64,000 bases of DNA from Streptomyces sp. NBC_01351 (GCF_036237315.1 NZ_CP108356.1:8391152-8455151), one strand, 5' to 3'. Shown: positions 26,769-35,652, numbered from the stretch's first letter. A program made the numbers and translations. Notes: generated from the letters alone by a model not told the origin.

Positions 26769-27080
26769 CACCCGAGCCTACCGATCACCCCCTCCACGAA
26801 CTTCCGCGGGGCAGCATTAGCTCCAGATCCGGGCAGGGCAGAGGCGCTGGAGTGGAGTTGGCGGTCGCGGGTGTGACCGCGGTCACCGCAGCCCCCGCAG
26901 ACCCGCTCTCCGGGCCGCCCTGGTGGCGGCCCGCGTTTTCGTGAGTGACGGGGCGCAGCGAAGTCTTTTGAGTGCCGGTTCAGGTTTTTTCTGGGGCGTG
27001 GCCCAGGGTGCCACACGGTGCCGCGCGCCGCCCTCCGGGCCCTGCGGGCGAAATTGCCGGGCGCCCTTCGGGTCCTGTCC

Positions 27081-27293
27081 TTCACTGACTACGACCGCTT
27101 CGCCGCCGCCTGCCCCAAGGCAGCCCAGGCCATCCTGGACATCATCGTCACCCAGGCCCGCCACGCCGCAGTCGTTCAGCCCCGCCTGATCTGCCTGGTC
27201 CACAGCAGCGATCCGAACATAGAGTTCAAACCCGTCGGCGCCATGCCGGTCGTGTGGCACCACAGCGAATGGGCTGACTCCAATCGGCGGTGA
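27081..27293 (+). pseudogene. 3' fragment of an unknown gene
   Basis: The plus frame DYDRFAAACPKAAQAILDII, VTQARHAAVVQPRLICLVHS, SDPNIEFKPVGAMPVVWHHS has very strong GC3 codon use and ends at 27293. Upstream (26883-27075) the sequence becomes low-complexity and hairpin-rich (GGGCGAAATTGCC, GCCCTTCGGG), with no credible start, so this looks like the surviving 3' end of a gene. Product not recognised. Confidence 0.35.
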
Positions 27294-27377
27294 CGTTGAG
27301 TCCAGCCTTTGCTGCATCACCGGGGATGACGTCCGAAATTCGACCAACAGCTCTCCCGAAAGGAGTGGTGAGCCGCC

Positions 27378-28271
27378 ATGCGCCAGATCCGATGTGAGAT
27401 CGACACCGAGTACCGAGGTGCCGAGGCGATGGCCGATCTGGCCTGGCGCTGGCTCACCGAGGGCGCGGATCGCCTGGAGGGCGAATCCTTCCAGGCGGTC
27501 CTCGACTCCACCGGACAGGTGGAGGAGTCGCTCAAGAAGTCGGTGCCGTGCGGCCCGCCCGGGTCGCTCTGGGGCTTCCTCAGCGTGCACATTGTCAGTC
27601 GAGGGCGGGTCACCAACCGTTCCCGGGTGCTGACCCGCAAGAACCTGCCGATGCTGCGCAAGTGGCTCGTCCTGGACGTGCAGCTGGCCGAGATTGCGGT
27701 CTACCGGCTGGACGACCGAGGAATGCCCGGTCAGGAGGTCCTGCGGATGGGCGTCGCGCGCGACGAGGGCTCCAGGGACTGGGTCAGGCTCAGCGCGGAG
27801 ACCCCCGAAGGGCGCTTCGGGCCTGCCGCCCAGGCGCGCCTGATGGAACTGCTGCGGGACTTCTCGCAGGAGGTGGACCCGTCCTACGCCCAGGTCGGCT
27901 ACAGCCTGACGCTGGGCCGTACCGAGCACGAGGAGCGGGTCGGCCCGCCGCTGCCCGAGTGGACGCTGCCGGAGTCGCGGCGGCTGCTGCGCGGGTACGA
28001 GTGGCTGATGGTGATTCCGCGCGAGATTGCCCAGCAGCTCGGCGGCGGCGACGGGATCGCCGCGGCCGGTGACTTCCACCGGGTCGAGACCCTGCGTGAC
28101 GGCGCGGTGCTGCTCCAGGTCACGCCGGAGTTCGACGGCTTCACCAGCGAGGCGATCGAGCGGACATGGCGGCTGGTGCGCCCCGCACTGAGGCCGGGGA
28201 TGCCCAAGCGCTTCCGGGACTCCGACGCGTGGGGCCCGCCGAGCCGGATCTGGTACGCCGACATCGCCTGA
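27378..28271 (+). CDS. Hypothetical protein, possibly DUF3396/type VI immunity-like
   Basis: 297 residues from ATG 27378 with AAAGGAG about 12 bases upstream. N-terminal part: CEIDTEYRGAEAMADLAWRW, ESFQAVLDSTGQVEESLKKS. C-terminal part: RRLLRGYEWLMVIPREIAQQ, FHRVETLRDGAVLLQVTPEF, RTWRLVRPALRPGMPKRFRD. The 'hhVIPxEhAxxLGG ... FHxVExLxxGxhLLQhTP' pattern recalls the C-terminal half of DUF3396/TsiV3-like immunity proteins, but no partner toxin is nearby. Soluble, with no signal peptide. Family assignment is tentative. Confidence 0.65.
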   Translation: MRQIRCEIDTEYRGAEAMADLAWRWLTEGADRLEGESFQAVLDSTGQVEESLKKSVPCGPPGSLWGFLSVHIVSRGRVTNRSRVLTRKNLPMLRKWLVLDVQLAEIAVYRLDDRGMPGQEVLRMGVARDEGSRDWVRLSAETPEGRFGPAAQARLMELLRDFSQEVDPSYAQVGYSLTLGRTEHEERVGPPLPEWTLPESRRLLRGYEWLMVIPREIAQQLGGGDGIAAAGDFHRVETLRDGAVLLQVTPEFDGFTSEAIERTWRLVRPALRPGMPKRFRDSDAWGPPSRIWYADIA

Positions 28272-28697
28272 CCCCGCAGGGCCGACGAGGCCGGGGGCGG
28301 GCCGGGTGGGCCGATCAGACGCGGTGGGCGCGATCTTCTGGGGGCCGGGCCACAGGGCTCACCCGGAGGTAGGCCGCCTGCATCCCCGCGCACGTGGGGC
28401 TCCGGGCAGACTCTGCTCGACCGGCTGCAGGAAGGAGGCTCGGAGCCGGGAGCAGGCGTCGCCACGTTTGTGATGCGCCCGCCGGCTGAGTACCGGCAGG
28501 GCCTCCTGTTTCGTATCCCTGTCGGTTGGGTTGGGGCTGGGTGAGTCTCTTCACCGCCGCCGTCCTCGCCACGCAGCCCTCGATGTTCGCCGTTCTCTGT
28601 GTCGCTTCCCTACCCGCCTGGCTGGTCGTCACAGGCCGTCCCTAGCTCGAACTGGACGGGTCCGGGGCTTCCCTGCGCTGAAGGCTCGCGCCTCGTG

Positions 28698-28742
28698 AGG
28701 CGGTCGGCCCGGACCTCCGGTCCGGGTCCGGGCCGACCGCCT
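28698..28742 (-). terminator. Intrinsic terminator after secreted M15-like gene
   Basis: A perfect 18-bp stem (AGGCGGTCGGCCCGGACC with its complement) and 9-base loop lies 24 bases beyond the stop of the minus-strand gene at 28767. The 400 bases further left (28272-28697) hold no gene I can support. Confidence 0.75.
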
Positions 28743-28766
28743 ACTTGATGCGCCGCGGGCTCCGGC

Positions 28767-29342
28767 TCAGCAGCCGCCGCAGTTGTAGTACGTGACGTCC
28801 CAGTGATTGCCCTCGTCGGCGTAGATGTTGCCGGAGCCGGACTTCCACTGCGGAGCGCCGTCACCGCGCACGCCGATGTAAGTGAAGGTGTTCTTGATGT
28901 AGTTCCCGATGCACGTGTACTTGCTGTAGTCGAGCTTGTAGCCGTTCCAGTGCGAGTACGTGCCCCCGGCATGGCCGGTCTCGGTGCCGCCGGTGATGTT
29001 GAGGGCGCAGCCGCTGGCGCTCTTGAGGGTCTGGGCGCCCTTCGCCGAGGCGAGGTTGAGCTGCTCGAAGGAGGTGCAGGTGGGGTTGTTGCGGTCGGAG
29101 CAGCCGCCGGACGAGGACCAGGTGATCCCGGAGCTGCGGAACATGGAGGTCGCGGTGGCGTGGCTGATCTTGGTGACGGCGTGGGCGTCGGTGGCGCCGG
29201 TGAGAACGCCGACGCCCGGTGCGAAGAGCGCGCCGAGGACGAGGGCGAGGGCGGTGACGGCCGAGCGCAGTGCCGTTCCCGGCCTGCGGGGCGTGGCCGT
29301 TTCGCGGGCCTGCCGACCGCTGGGGGCTAGCGGAGACTTCAT
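28767..29342 (-). CDS. Secreted protein, possible M15-type D,D-peptidase fold
   Basis: 191 residues from ATG 29342 with AGGAGG 9 bases upstream. A long twin-basic N-region precedes a hydrophobic signal (SAVTALALVLGALFAPGVGV) and a likely cleavage after DAHA. The mature domain has six cysteines. Three spaced motifs, ETGHAGGTYSHWNGYKLDY and EGNHWDVTYYNC, recall the zinc site of M15 peptidases (S-x-H-x-x-G-x-x-x-D and E-x-x-H-x-D/H). If so it would act on peptidoglycan stem peptides outside the cell. Single gene with its own terminator. Confidence 0.7.
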   Translation of the reverse strand: MKSPLAPSGRQARETATPRRPGTALRSAVTALALVLGALFAPGVGVLTGATDAHAVTKISHATATSMFRSSGITWSSSGGCSDRNNPTCTSFEQLNLASAKGAQTLKSASGCALNITGGTETGHAGGTYSHWNGYKLDYSKYTCIGNYIKNTFTYIGVRGDGAPQWKSGSGNIYADEGNHWDVTYYNCGGC

Positions 29343-29372
29343 GAGGGTTCCTCCTGGTGCCTACTACGGCGA

Positions 29373-29603
29373 GTGGTATGGGCATGGGTGGTGCTGCTGC
29401 GCGGGTGGATCGTGAGGTCTACCCGCGTCGACTCATGGGTGCTGTCATGGGTCTACCGGCTGTCGGACACCACTGTGAAGACCTCGGTAGCGGCAAGTTG
29501 GCGGCGTCTTCCGGCACCGGTCCGCTTCAAACGGCTGCGCCTGGACGTGACTGTGGAGGAGGTGCCGCTGTTCTTTGCCGGGCGGAGCGCGGCCACCGGT
29601 TGA
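29373..29603 (+). CDS. Possible small hypothetical protein
   Basis: Up to 76 residues, start uncertain (in-frame GTG codons follow 29373). The segment LSDTTVKTSVAASWRRLPAP, VRFKRLRLDVTVEEVPLFFA looks protein-like, and a perfect 12-bp hairpin begins 10 bases after the stop. No family is recognised, and a competing frame covers the same bases. Confidence 0.3.
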   Translation: MVWAWVVLLRGWIVRSTRVDSWVLSWVYRLSDTTVKTSVAASWRRLPAPVRFKRLRLDVTVEEVPLFFAGRSAATG

Positions 29604-29612
29604 AGGGTCTGG

Positions 29613-29653
29613 GTGAGCACTTGCGCGGAGGGGGAGGTGGGGCAAGTGCTCAC
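29613..29653 (+). terminator. Probable terminator hairpin
   Basis: GTGAGCACTTGC pairs perfectly with GCAAGTGCTCAC across a 17-base G-rich loop. It separates the preceding small frame from the gene at 29733. Confidence 0.55.
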
Positions 29654-29732
29654 GGGTGACGGCCGGGGGGCCGCTCAGTGCGCCGGCCCCCGCCTTGCCT
29701 CGTCTGTCAGAGGCGCTCGATATCGTCCAGGC

Positions 29733-30314
29733 ATGACCTCAAGTGATCATCTGCTCGACCTGATCCGGAACACCCCGGAGATCGATCTGCTGCTGCGGAC
29801 GTCGTTCGGCTTCGACGTCGGGCGGAAGTATCACGGCGAGGGGTTGAGGCTTGCCTCGGGTGCACCGCTGGAGCCGATCGCCGGGGAGTTCGCCGGTGGG
29901 GCGTACTTCCTGTGTGCTGAGGAGGACGGCCTTCGGCCGGTGGTGTTCGCGAGTTCCGAAGGAGAGGGCGGGCTGATCGCCGACGACCTGGCGGACGCGC
30001 TGGAGATCATCATCGGGCTTGAATGGCGGGACTGTCTCGGGTTCTCCGGCGGGGGCGACGTGGAGGTCATGCAGGTCTCTGCCCAACATCTCGAGCGGTA
30101 CCTGGCCCGGGGCAACCCGGAGATCGCCGAGGAGCGCGGCCACGTGGCCGCGGCCCTGTCGCTGCGTGTCGTGCCCGTCGCCGACCTCGTCATCCGCCTG
30201 TGGGAAGCCGCTTCGAGGACCGAGCCGGAGTACGTGGTGACCACCGAGGACGGGGAGGCATATGACCCACCGTTCGGCGAGTGCTCGGAGCCTCGCCACG
30301 GTGGCTGGCGCTGA
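29733..30314 (+). CDS. Hypothetical soluble protein
   Basis: 193 residues from ATG 29733 (longer frames to 29613 are unlikely because they cross a hairpin). Sequence: SSDHLLDLIRNTPEIDLLLR, TSFGFDVGRKYHGEGLRLAS, IAGEFAGGAYFLCAEEDGLR, PVVFASSEGEGGLIADDLAD, DALEIIIGLEWRDCLGF. The 'GEFAGG-x-YFhC ... PVhhxSSEGEGGLIA' pattern is typical of SMI1/KNR4-like (SUKH) immunity-type proteins, where such loops surround the ligand pocket. This match is by eye only. No toxin gene adjoins it. Confidence 0.65.
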   Translation: MTSSDHLLDLIRNTPEIDLLLRTSFGFDVGRKYHGEGLRLASGAPLEPIAGEFAGGAYFLCAEEDGLRPVVFASSEGEGGLIADDLADALEIIIGLEWRDCLGFSGGGDVEVMQVSAQHLERYLARGNPEIAEERGHVAAALSLRVVPVADLVIRLWEAASRTEPEYVVTTEDGEAYDPPFGECSEPRHGGWR

Positions 30315-30390
30315 ACCATCCGATAGCCGTTCACCAGTCAGAGCGACGCACGACGGACATCGCCATTCGTTGGCCTGGTAGACAACCAGC

Positions 30391-30765
30391 ATGGCGACGT
30401 ACCTGGCTCTTTTCGGCGACTCCAGCACCACCTGGCGTATCGAACCCTCAGCCCTCACTCCCGCCCTGCAAGACATCTGGGCCGACGCGATCATCGATCC
30501 GACCAACCGGAACGAAGCTCGGGGCTTCACGTGGAGCTTCCAGACGTCGAGTGGTCCAGCTGAGACGTACCTGCACGCGGACGGCACATGCCTCTACATC
30601 GATGCCGCACTCGCCGACGCGGCCGAGATCGCCTGCCTTTTCCGTCAGTACGTGCCAGGGTCCATCGAAGTGATCTTCTGCGATCAGGGCTACAACTTCG
30701 ACCTGGTGATCACACCCGACACCACCGCAGCAGAACTCATCGGCAAGGTAGACGCTTTGCCGTAG
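30391..30765 (+). CDS. Small hypothetical protein
   Basis: 124 residues from ATG 30391. Sequence: MATYLALFGDSSTTWRIEPS, DPTNRNEARGFTWSFQTSSG, ETYLHADGTCLYIDAALADA, VIFCDQGYNFDLVITPDTTA. It looks like a compact alpha/beta domain, with no signal peptide and good coding bias. No named family is recognised. With its neighbours it belongs to a run of single, immunity-sized soluble genes. Confidence 0.6.
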   Translation: MATYLALFGDSSTTWRIEPSALTPALQDIWADAIIDPTNRNEARGFTWSFQTSSGPAETYLHADGTCLYIDAALADAAEIACLFRQYVPGSIEVIFCDQGYNFDLVITPDTTAAELIGKVDALP

Positions 30766-30847
30766 TCATCTCCGGACGCACACCAGTCGGGTGTGGGAGC
30801 TGAGCGGAATACGGCACTCTTCGAATGACACTCCCCGCCATCTGGGG

Positions 30848-31010
30848 CGTCGGCGTGGACGGCGAAGCGTCGCGAGGCCTACGCCAACGACGTGGCGACG
30901 CCCACCTCGCTGATCGCGGTCACCGCGAAGTCGAACCGGAGCAAGGCCGACCAGGACCCGGCGCAGTGGCTGCCGCCGTCCGCGGACGCGCTGTGCTGGT
31001 GCGGCGTCGA
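30848..31010 (+). pseudogene. HNH (DUF1524-type) nuclease C-terminal fragment
   Basis: The frame containing AWTAKRREAYANDVATPTSL, IAVTAKSNRSKADQDPAQWL and PPSADALCWCG matches the end of secreted HNH nucleases of Streptomyces (the 'R-x-x-YANDL ... SNRSKxDxDPAxWxP' block). The N-terminal part with the signal peptide and the catalytic HNH block is gone, and the natural tail is replaced by unrelated sequence. Confidence 0.65.
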
Positions 31011-31140
31011 GCGGCGTCGAGTGGACTGCGACCAGGGTCCGCTGCGGCCTCGCCTATCGCAGCGAGCGGAGGGACCGACCCGTGGGCCGGCACAACCGAT
31101 CGGGCCGGATTCGCGTCCTCCTTCGCGGAGCGACGACGGC

Positions 31141-31569
31141 CTGGAGGGCATCATCGACACGTTCACCGACGAGCGCAGGGGTCGGAACCGCCGGCCGGCC
31201 GGGGTCGTCCTGGTCCTGTTGGGCGTGGTGGCGGGTGTTCTGCTCACCGCCGTGTTCCTGACCGTGGTGTGGTGGCCCCGGACCGAGGTGACGTACCGCA
31301 GCGCCGCGCCCTCCTCGGTGGTCTACGCCGACGAGGCACAGCACTACCTGGAACTGGTCCACCGGCACACCCCGTCCGGGCGGGACACCTACCGGATCGT
31401 GGCCGGCCGGTACACCGGTGCCGCCTATGGACACTGGCTGGACGTCGACACCGCCGTGGCGGAGAAGGGCATCGAGTCCACGACATGGACGCAGGACGGA
31501 GTCCGCGTCCGCTTCACCACGGGCCACGAGATGTTCGTCCCCGCCCGCTTCTTCATGTTCGGCAGGTGA
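31141..31569 (+). CDS. Single-pass membrane protein, N-terminus uncertain
   Basis: About 142 residues in a frame that is fused upstream, without a stop, to the HNH remnant. The credible part starts near LEGIIDTFTDERRGRNRRPA, followed by one membrane helix (GVVLVLLGVVAGVLLTAVFL) and an extracytoplasmic domain (RSAAPSSVVYADEAQHYLEL, SGRDTYRIVAGRYTGAAYGH, TTGHEMFVPARFFMFGR). No ATG or RBS marks the start, so the first residues have probably been replaced by the fusion. Family unknown. Confidence 0.5.
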   Translation: MEGIIDTFTDERRGRNRRPAGVVLVLLGVVAGVLLTAVFLTVVWWPRTEVTYRSAAPSSVVYADEAQHYLELVHRHTPSGRDTYRIVAGRYTGAAYGHWLDVDTAVAEKGIESTTWTQDGVRVRFTTGHEMFVPARFFMFGR

Positions 31570-31764
31570 GCCGGCGCGATCGCACACCGTCCGTGCGGTG
31601 CGCCCGACCAGGGGGCGTCTTCGCGGGGGTTCGGGCCCCGGACAGGGGTGGAAGGGTCCGGTTCGGCGTACGGTCGATGGACCGGCCGGACCACCTCGAC
31701 GACGCCGTCACCAACGGCGCCTGTGCGTTCTCGTTCATGTTGCGGTGTGGCCGTTGGCAGGCTG

Positions 31765-31960
31765 TCTCTTTGACCTGTGATGCTGCGGGTCTATGAGGCG
31801 GTCGGTGATGGGTTGTTTCCGGTGTCGGAGGGGTCTTGACCTGCGGTGCCGCAAGTTGGATGAGAGTCCCGCAAATGTATTGAGAATTGCGGTGGGCGTT
31901 TGGGGCTGTCTGCGGGCAAGCGGGAAGCGGTGTGACTGGTAGTCCGTGCCGGGCCGGTTG
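31765..31960. repeat. Repeats resembling a transposon end
   Basis: Two direct copies of TTGACCTG(T/C)G(A/G)TGC(T/C)GC lie about 65 bases apart (near 31769 and 31836), followed by an imperfect inverted repeat CCGCAA...TTGCGG. They sit beside the 3' end of a TniB-type ATPase remnant. Short repeated transposase-binding sites near an end are typical of Tn7/Tn5053-like elements; assignment here is inference. Otherwise 31590-31968 shows no gene. Confidence 0.4.
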
Positions 31961-31968
31961 CTCTGACG

Positions 31969-32603
31969 TCAGGTTTGTTGTGCCTGGGGGAGGTCGAGGT
32001 AGCGGGCGGCGTCGTGGAGGATTTCGGGGGTGAGGGCTTCTGTGCCGTCGAGGATGGCGAGTTGGGCGGCCATGCCGATCAGGGGGGTGAGGTGTTCCAT
32101 GAGCCCGTCGGTGATCTGGTAGAGCTTCTTCTGGTGTCCAGGAGGCTGTCGGGTTTGTGGTGCCGCAGCCGGAGCCTGCCGTCGAGGGTGGCCAGGGTGC
32201 TGACCCATTCGTCGGGGTGTTCCTTGCAGCGGGGTGGGAGCCGGTTGACCCAGAGGGTGGGGACCGAGCACGGCCGGATCGGCGTGGTGGACTCTGTGGG
32301 CCGGCGCAGTGCGGGGAAGCGTGCGGCGCGGGCTTCGCGGAGGATGTCGCTGGAGCCGATACCGCTCCAGAAGACGGTAAGGCCCAACTCGTCGGCGAGG
32401 TAGTCGAAGAAGTCGAACGTCGGCTGCAGGTCCTCGGGCCGCAGCCGGTCGATCCCGTCAACGAGACACACCTCCGTGCGGGCGTGGCGCATCACGTGGA
32501 CGGCGGGGCCGGTGAAGTCCTTCATCCGCTGTACGGGGCGTTGCTCGGTGTCGGAGCGAGAGGCCGAAATAGGGCACGATCGCGCACTATCGCCGATGAC
32601 CAC
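31969..32603 (-). pseudogene. TniB/TnsC-type transposition ATPase remnant
   Basis: Minus-strand frame 1 gives VQRMKDFTGPAVHVMRHART, EVCLVDGIDRLRPEDLQPTF (Walker B-like CLVDGID), ELGLTVFWSGIGSSDILREA (sensor-1-like) and ATLDGRLRLRHHKPDSLLDT. Frame 2 resumes with KKLYQITDGLMEHLTPLIGM, ALTPEILHDAARYLDL. One base is missing near 32139. No Walker A loop is found upstream. The layout recalls AAA+ regulators of Mu-like DDE transposases. The partner transposase is absent here. 32604-33104 contains no gene I can support. Confidence 0.5.
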
Positions 32604-33104
32604 CTGGTACTCGAAGAACCGGGAGCTGGGTAGTGACCAGCCCGTTCACCATGGGCGACCGGGTTGTAGGACACGCGCCGCCACCGGGTCGTCGTGGTCA
32701 CCGAACCCTGCGCGCCTGCCGGCAGGGTCCTGCTGTGCAGCGAGTAAAGCGGCGCCACTTGGTCCGCCCGCGCCCAGTACCTGCGCACGCTCCCGCTGCT
32801 GCGTGGCCCCGTCACCCCGCCGCCCAGACCTCAGCCGTACGACCAAACGCCGAGTGCCTGGTGATACACAGCAATCCGACGATCGTACGAAAGATGTCCC
32901 AGCCCATGCCGGTTTGTTCGGGTATATGAGGGCGCAAAGAGGCGTGGACGCGCGTCTTTCAGAAACTTTCGGGGACCGGCTTGCACGATCGGGCGTGTTT
33001 TCCGATGGAGTGGTGTTCAGGAGCGCCTGGCGCTCTACGGCTGCCGGATCTGGGGGGCAGGTACGCCGGTTACGCACACGCCACTTGGAAGGTTTCACGC
33101 CGAC

Positions 33105-33329
33105 GTGAATGCTGTCGAGATCGTTGCCCTCGTACTGATAGCCGCCACCGCGGTCCGTGTCTTTGCGCTTGATGTGGTCAGGGTGTGGCGGCGCCTGCCG
33201 GGCGCGGGAGTCCGGGCAGGAGCCGCTGAGCTGTCGGCCGGCCACCGCCGCCCCGCCCGCACGCCCCACCATCGTGAGGTACTCGCCGTCCCCGCGGGCG
33301 GCGACGAGCAGCCGTGGGGTGGCACATGA
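33105..33329 (+). CDS. Small membrane protein upstream of sigma factor
   Basis: 74 residues from GTG 33105. An N-terminal hydrophobic helix (VEIVALVLIAATAVRVFALDV) is followed by a basic segment and a flexible tail. Its TGA overlaps the ATG of the sigma factor gene (ATGA at 33326), which suggests translational coupling and argues that this short frame is real. Sequence alone gives no function; by position it could be a membrane partner or anti-sigma-like peptide. Confidence 0.45.
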   Translation: MNAVEIVALVLIAATAVRVFALDVVRVWRRLPGAGVRAGAAELSAGHRRPARTPHHREVLAVPAGGDEQPWGGT

Positions 33330-33904
33330 ACGAGGGAGAGTTTGATCCATCGGGGGACCAGGCAGTCTCCAGCGAGCTGGCAGGTGTCCTGCCGGTGGAC
33401 TTCACCGCCTTCCACTCCCAGCAGCACCGCGCGTACCTGCGCTACGCCCACCTCCAGCTGGGCAACGCGAAGGACGCCGAAGAGATCGCGGACGACGTGT
33501 TCACATTCCTGCTGAAGGTGTGGCCGCAGGCGCTGCGGGAGGCGAGCCTGCACGCCTTCGCCTGGGCGGCGTTGCGCGAGCACGTCGAGCGCCGCCTGGC
33601 CGTCCTGGAGCGACCGGTGGCGATGGTGGAGACGGCGTGGTTCGCGGCGCTGCGCCGCTCCTCTCGGGAGCGCCTGGAGTTGCTGGAGTCCAAGCTCGGC
33701 CTGTACGCGGCGATCGCGGAGCTGTCCGAGCGGCAGTACGACGTGGTGCTGCTGATGTTCCTGCTGGGCAACAACTGCGACACGGTCGCTCGGATGATGG
33801 GGATCGCCCCTGCCACCGTCCGCTCGCACATCCGCGGCGCGCGCCGTGCCCTGTCCCGCAAGCTCGGGGTGGACTGGATCCCCGGAGAGGAGAAGGACCA
33901 GTGA
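33326..33904 (+). CDS. ECF-like RNA polymerase sigma factor
   Basis: 192 residues from ATG 33326. Region 2 is visible in DFTAFHSQQHRAYLRYAHLQ and LGNAKDAEEIADDVFTFLLK (the A-E-D/E-I-x-x-D-V-F signature), and region 4 in LSERQYDVVLLMFLLGNNCD and TVARMMGIAPATVRSHIRGA (HTH recognising the -35 element). No extra N-terminal regions, so it belongs to the ECF (group 4) class. Its TGA overlaps the GTG of the IclR-like regulator (33901), placing both in one coupled operon that starts with the small membrane protein. Confidence 0.8.
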   Translation: MNEGEFDPSGDQAVSSELAGVLPVDFTAFHSQQHRAYLRYAHLQLGNAKDAEEIADDVFTFLLKVWPQALREASLHAFAWAALREHVERRLAVLERPVAMVETAWFAALRRSSRERLELLESKLGLYAAIAELSERQYDVVLLMFLLGNNCDTVARMMGIAPATVRSHIRGARRALSRKLGVDWIPGEEKDQ

Positions 33905-35652
33905 GCGACATGACCCCTGATGGCGACGTGGCGCTGTGTGAACTGGACGAGGCCCTGAAGAACGCGGTGGTGCTGGCGGAGGAGTACGCCGGTTACGACG
34001 AGTACGCGGCCCGGCGGCGGATCGCCCGCAGGATCGTGGCCGACCGCTCCCGCTCGGTGGCCGCCGGGCACGGCAGCGTAGGCCTGCCGCTGCCAGGGCA
34101 GCAGGTTCCGGCAGCGGGCGACCATCTGGTGCTGGATGCCGCCTGCCATGTGCGGGCGGCGAGGGGCCTGGATGAGATGGCCTGGACGCTGGTGGAGAGC
34201 AGGGCGTTCGCCGAGCTCGCGCTCGGCGCGGGGACGTGGCCTCACGGGATGGAGTCAGCGCTGCTGTTCGCCGGTCTCCTGCACTTGTCCGGGAAGCCGG
34301 ACGGCGCGCAATTCTGGTTCCAGTACGCGGCCGGTGCCGGATCGCGGGCGGCCGCCCAGGCTCTCTACCTCCATCACCTCGCCCGCGCCGAGGTCAAAAC
34401 CGCCCGCCACTGGCAGGACCAGGCCCAGACCCTGCCTCCGGACGAGGACCTGCCGCATCTGCCCCAGACTCCGGAGGCCCTGGAGGAGGCCCTCGGCGCC
34501 TCCGTCATCTGGACCTCACCTCCGATCACCACCCAGGACCTCGCCGCCCTTATGGCTCCGGGACGGTCCGCGCAGCGACCGCACTACCGGCTGCCCGCGC
34601 GCCTTGGCCGCGCCGCCACCTCCGAGCGTGAGGAGGATGACGACCTGGGCGAGGTCTTCCTCCCCGGCCCGCAGACCGCGGTCGCCGTCGCTCGGTACGC
34701 GCGCCTGAACCCCAAGGAGCTGACCGAGGAGGCCAATCCCTGGGCCTTGGAGGCCCTGAAGCCGCCACAGCTGACCCGCGCCGCCCGCAGCTCCCCGGAG
34801 GAGCGGCCGGCTCAGGTCGCGATGGAATCGGTCCACCGGACCCTGCGCGTCCTGGAGGTCATCTCCCGTTACTCCGGGGGCGTGAGCATGACGCAGATCG
34901 CCCGCGAAACCCACCTCCCTCAACTGGCCCTGGTCCGTGCGATGGAGGCGCTGATCCGCTCCAATCTGGCCACCCCGGCCGGGCCCGGCGCCTACATCGC
35001 CGGACACGCCCTCCTGCTCACCGGAGGCGGTGACGGTGGCGGCCGTCGGCAGGTCGGGGAGACCCTCGCTTGGGTGCGGGACGCGGTGGGCGCCGCCGTC
35101 TACGTCGCCCGCTACACCGAGGGCGAGGTCTCCATCACCCAGTACGCCGACAGCCCCGCCGCACCCGTCGTGGAGGAGTGGGTCGACTTCCGCGCAGCCG
35201 CCCACGCCTCCGCGGTTGGCAAAGCCCTGCTGATCCAGCTCGACTACAACGCTCGCAAGGACCACCTCTCGCGCCACCAGCCCGTCCGCTTCACCCCCCA
35301 CACGCTCACCAGTCAGGAGACCCTCTTCGACCAGCTCGACACCTGCCACCCGAACGCCCCGCTCCTCGACCTCCAGGAATACGCCCTGGGCACCGTCTGC
35401 GCGGCCGTCCCGATCGCCTCCGGGCCCAACCCGGAATGCGTCGCCCTGTCCATGCCCGTCCCCGATCCTCGACGGCTGCGGCAAGCCGCCCGCATCCTGC
35501 AGAGCGAAGCCACCGCCGTCCTCCTCGCCCTCATCGTCGCCGGCAGCTCCGACCCCACCCCGCGCCGGGACATCCCCGGATGCCACGACGGACGGGAAGG
35601 GGAGGCCGGTACGGCCGGGTGCGGGAGCGGGGCCCTCTCCACCACCTGGTAG
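33901..35652 (+). CDS. IclR-like regulator with large N-terminal domain, sigma-coupled
   Basis: 583 residues from GTG 33901. The N-terminal 280 residues are helical (TPR-like; DHLVLDAACHVRAARGLDEM, FQYAAGAGSRAAAQALYLHH, LARAEVKTARHWQDQAQTLP) and recall the companion proteins of Streptomyces sigma factors. From about 310 an IclR winged helix follows (VHRTLRVLEVISRYSGGVSM, TQIARETHLPQLALVRAMEA) and then an IclR effector-binding-like domain (AAVYVARYTEGEVSITQY, HASAVGKALLIQLDY, VCAAVPIASGP). It probably adjusts sigma activity or operon expression in response to a small molecule. The Gly/Ser-rich tail after 560 may be unstructured. Confidence 0.75.
   Translation: MSDMTPDGDVALCELDEALKNAVVLAEEYAGYDEYAARRRIARRIVADRSRSVAAGHGSVGLPLPGQQVPAAGDHLVLDAACHVRAARGLDEMAWTLVESRAFAELALGAGTWPHGMESALLFAGLLHLSGKPDGAQFWFQYAAGAGSRAAAQALYLHHLARAEVKTARHWQDQAQTLPPDEDLPHLPQTPEALEEALGASVIWTSPPITTQDLAALMAPGRSAQRPHYRLPARLGRAATSEREEDDDLGEVFLPGPQTAVAVARYARLNPKELTEEANPWALEALKPPQLTRAARSSPEERPAQVAMESVHRTLRVLEVISRYSGGVSMTQIARETHLPQLALVRAMEALIRSNLATPAGPGAYIAGHALLLTGGGDGGGRRQVGETLAWVRDAVGAAVYVARYTEGEVSITQYADSPAAPVVEEWVDFRAAAHASAVGKALLIQLDYNARKDHLSRHQPVRFTPHTLTSQETLFDQLDTCHPNAPLLDLQEYALGTVCAAVPIASGPNPECVALSMPVPDPRRLRQAARILQSEATAVLLALIVAGSSDPTPRRDIPGCHDGREGEAGTAGCGSGALSTTW

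Noticed and set aside
26883..28079. Minus frame of 398 codons
   Set aside because: It mirrors the well-supported plus gene at 27378 and the plus remnant before it; translation has no recognisable domain.
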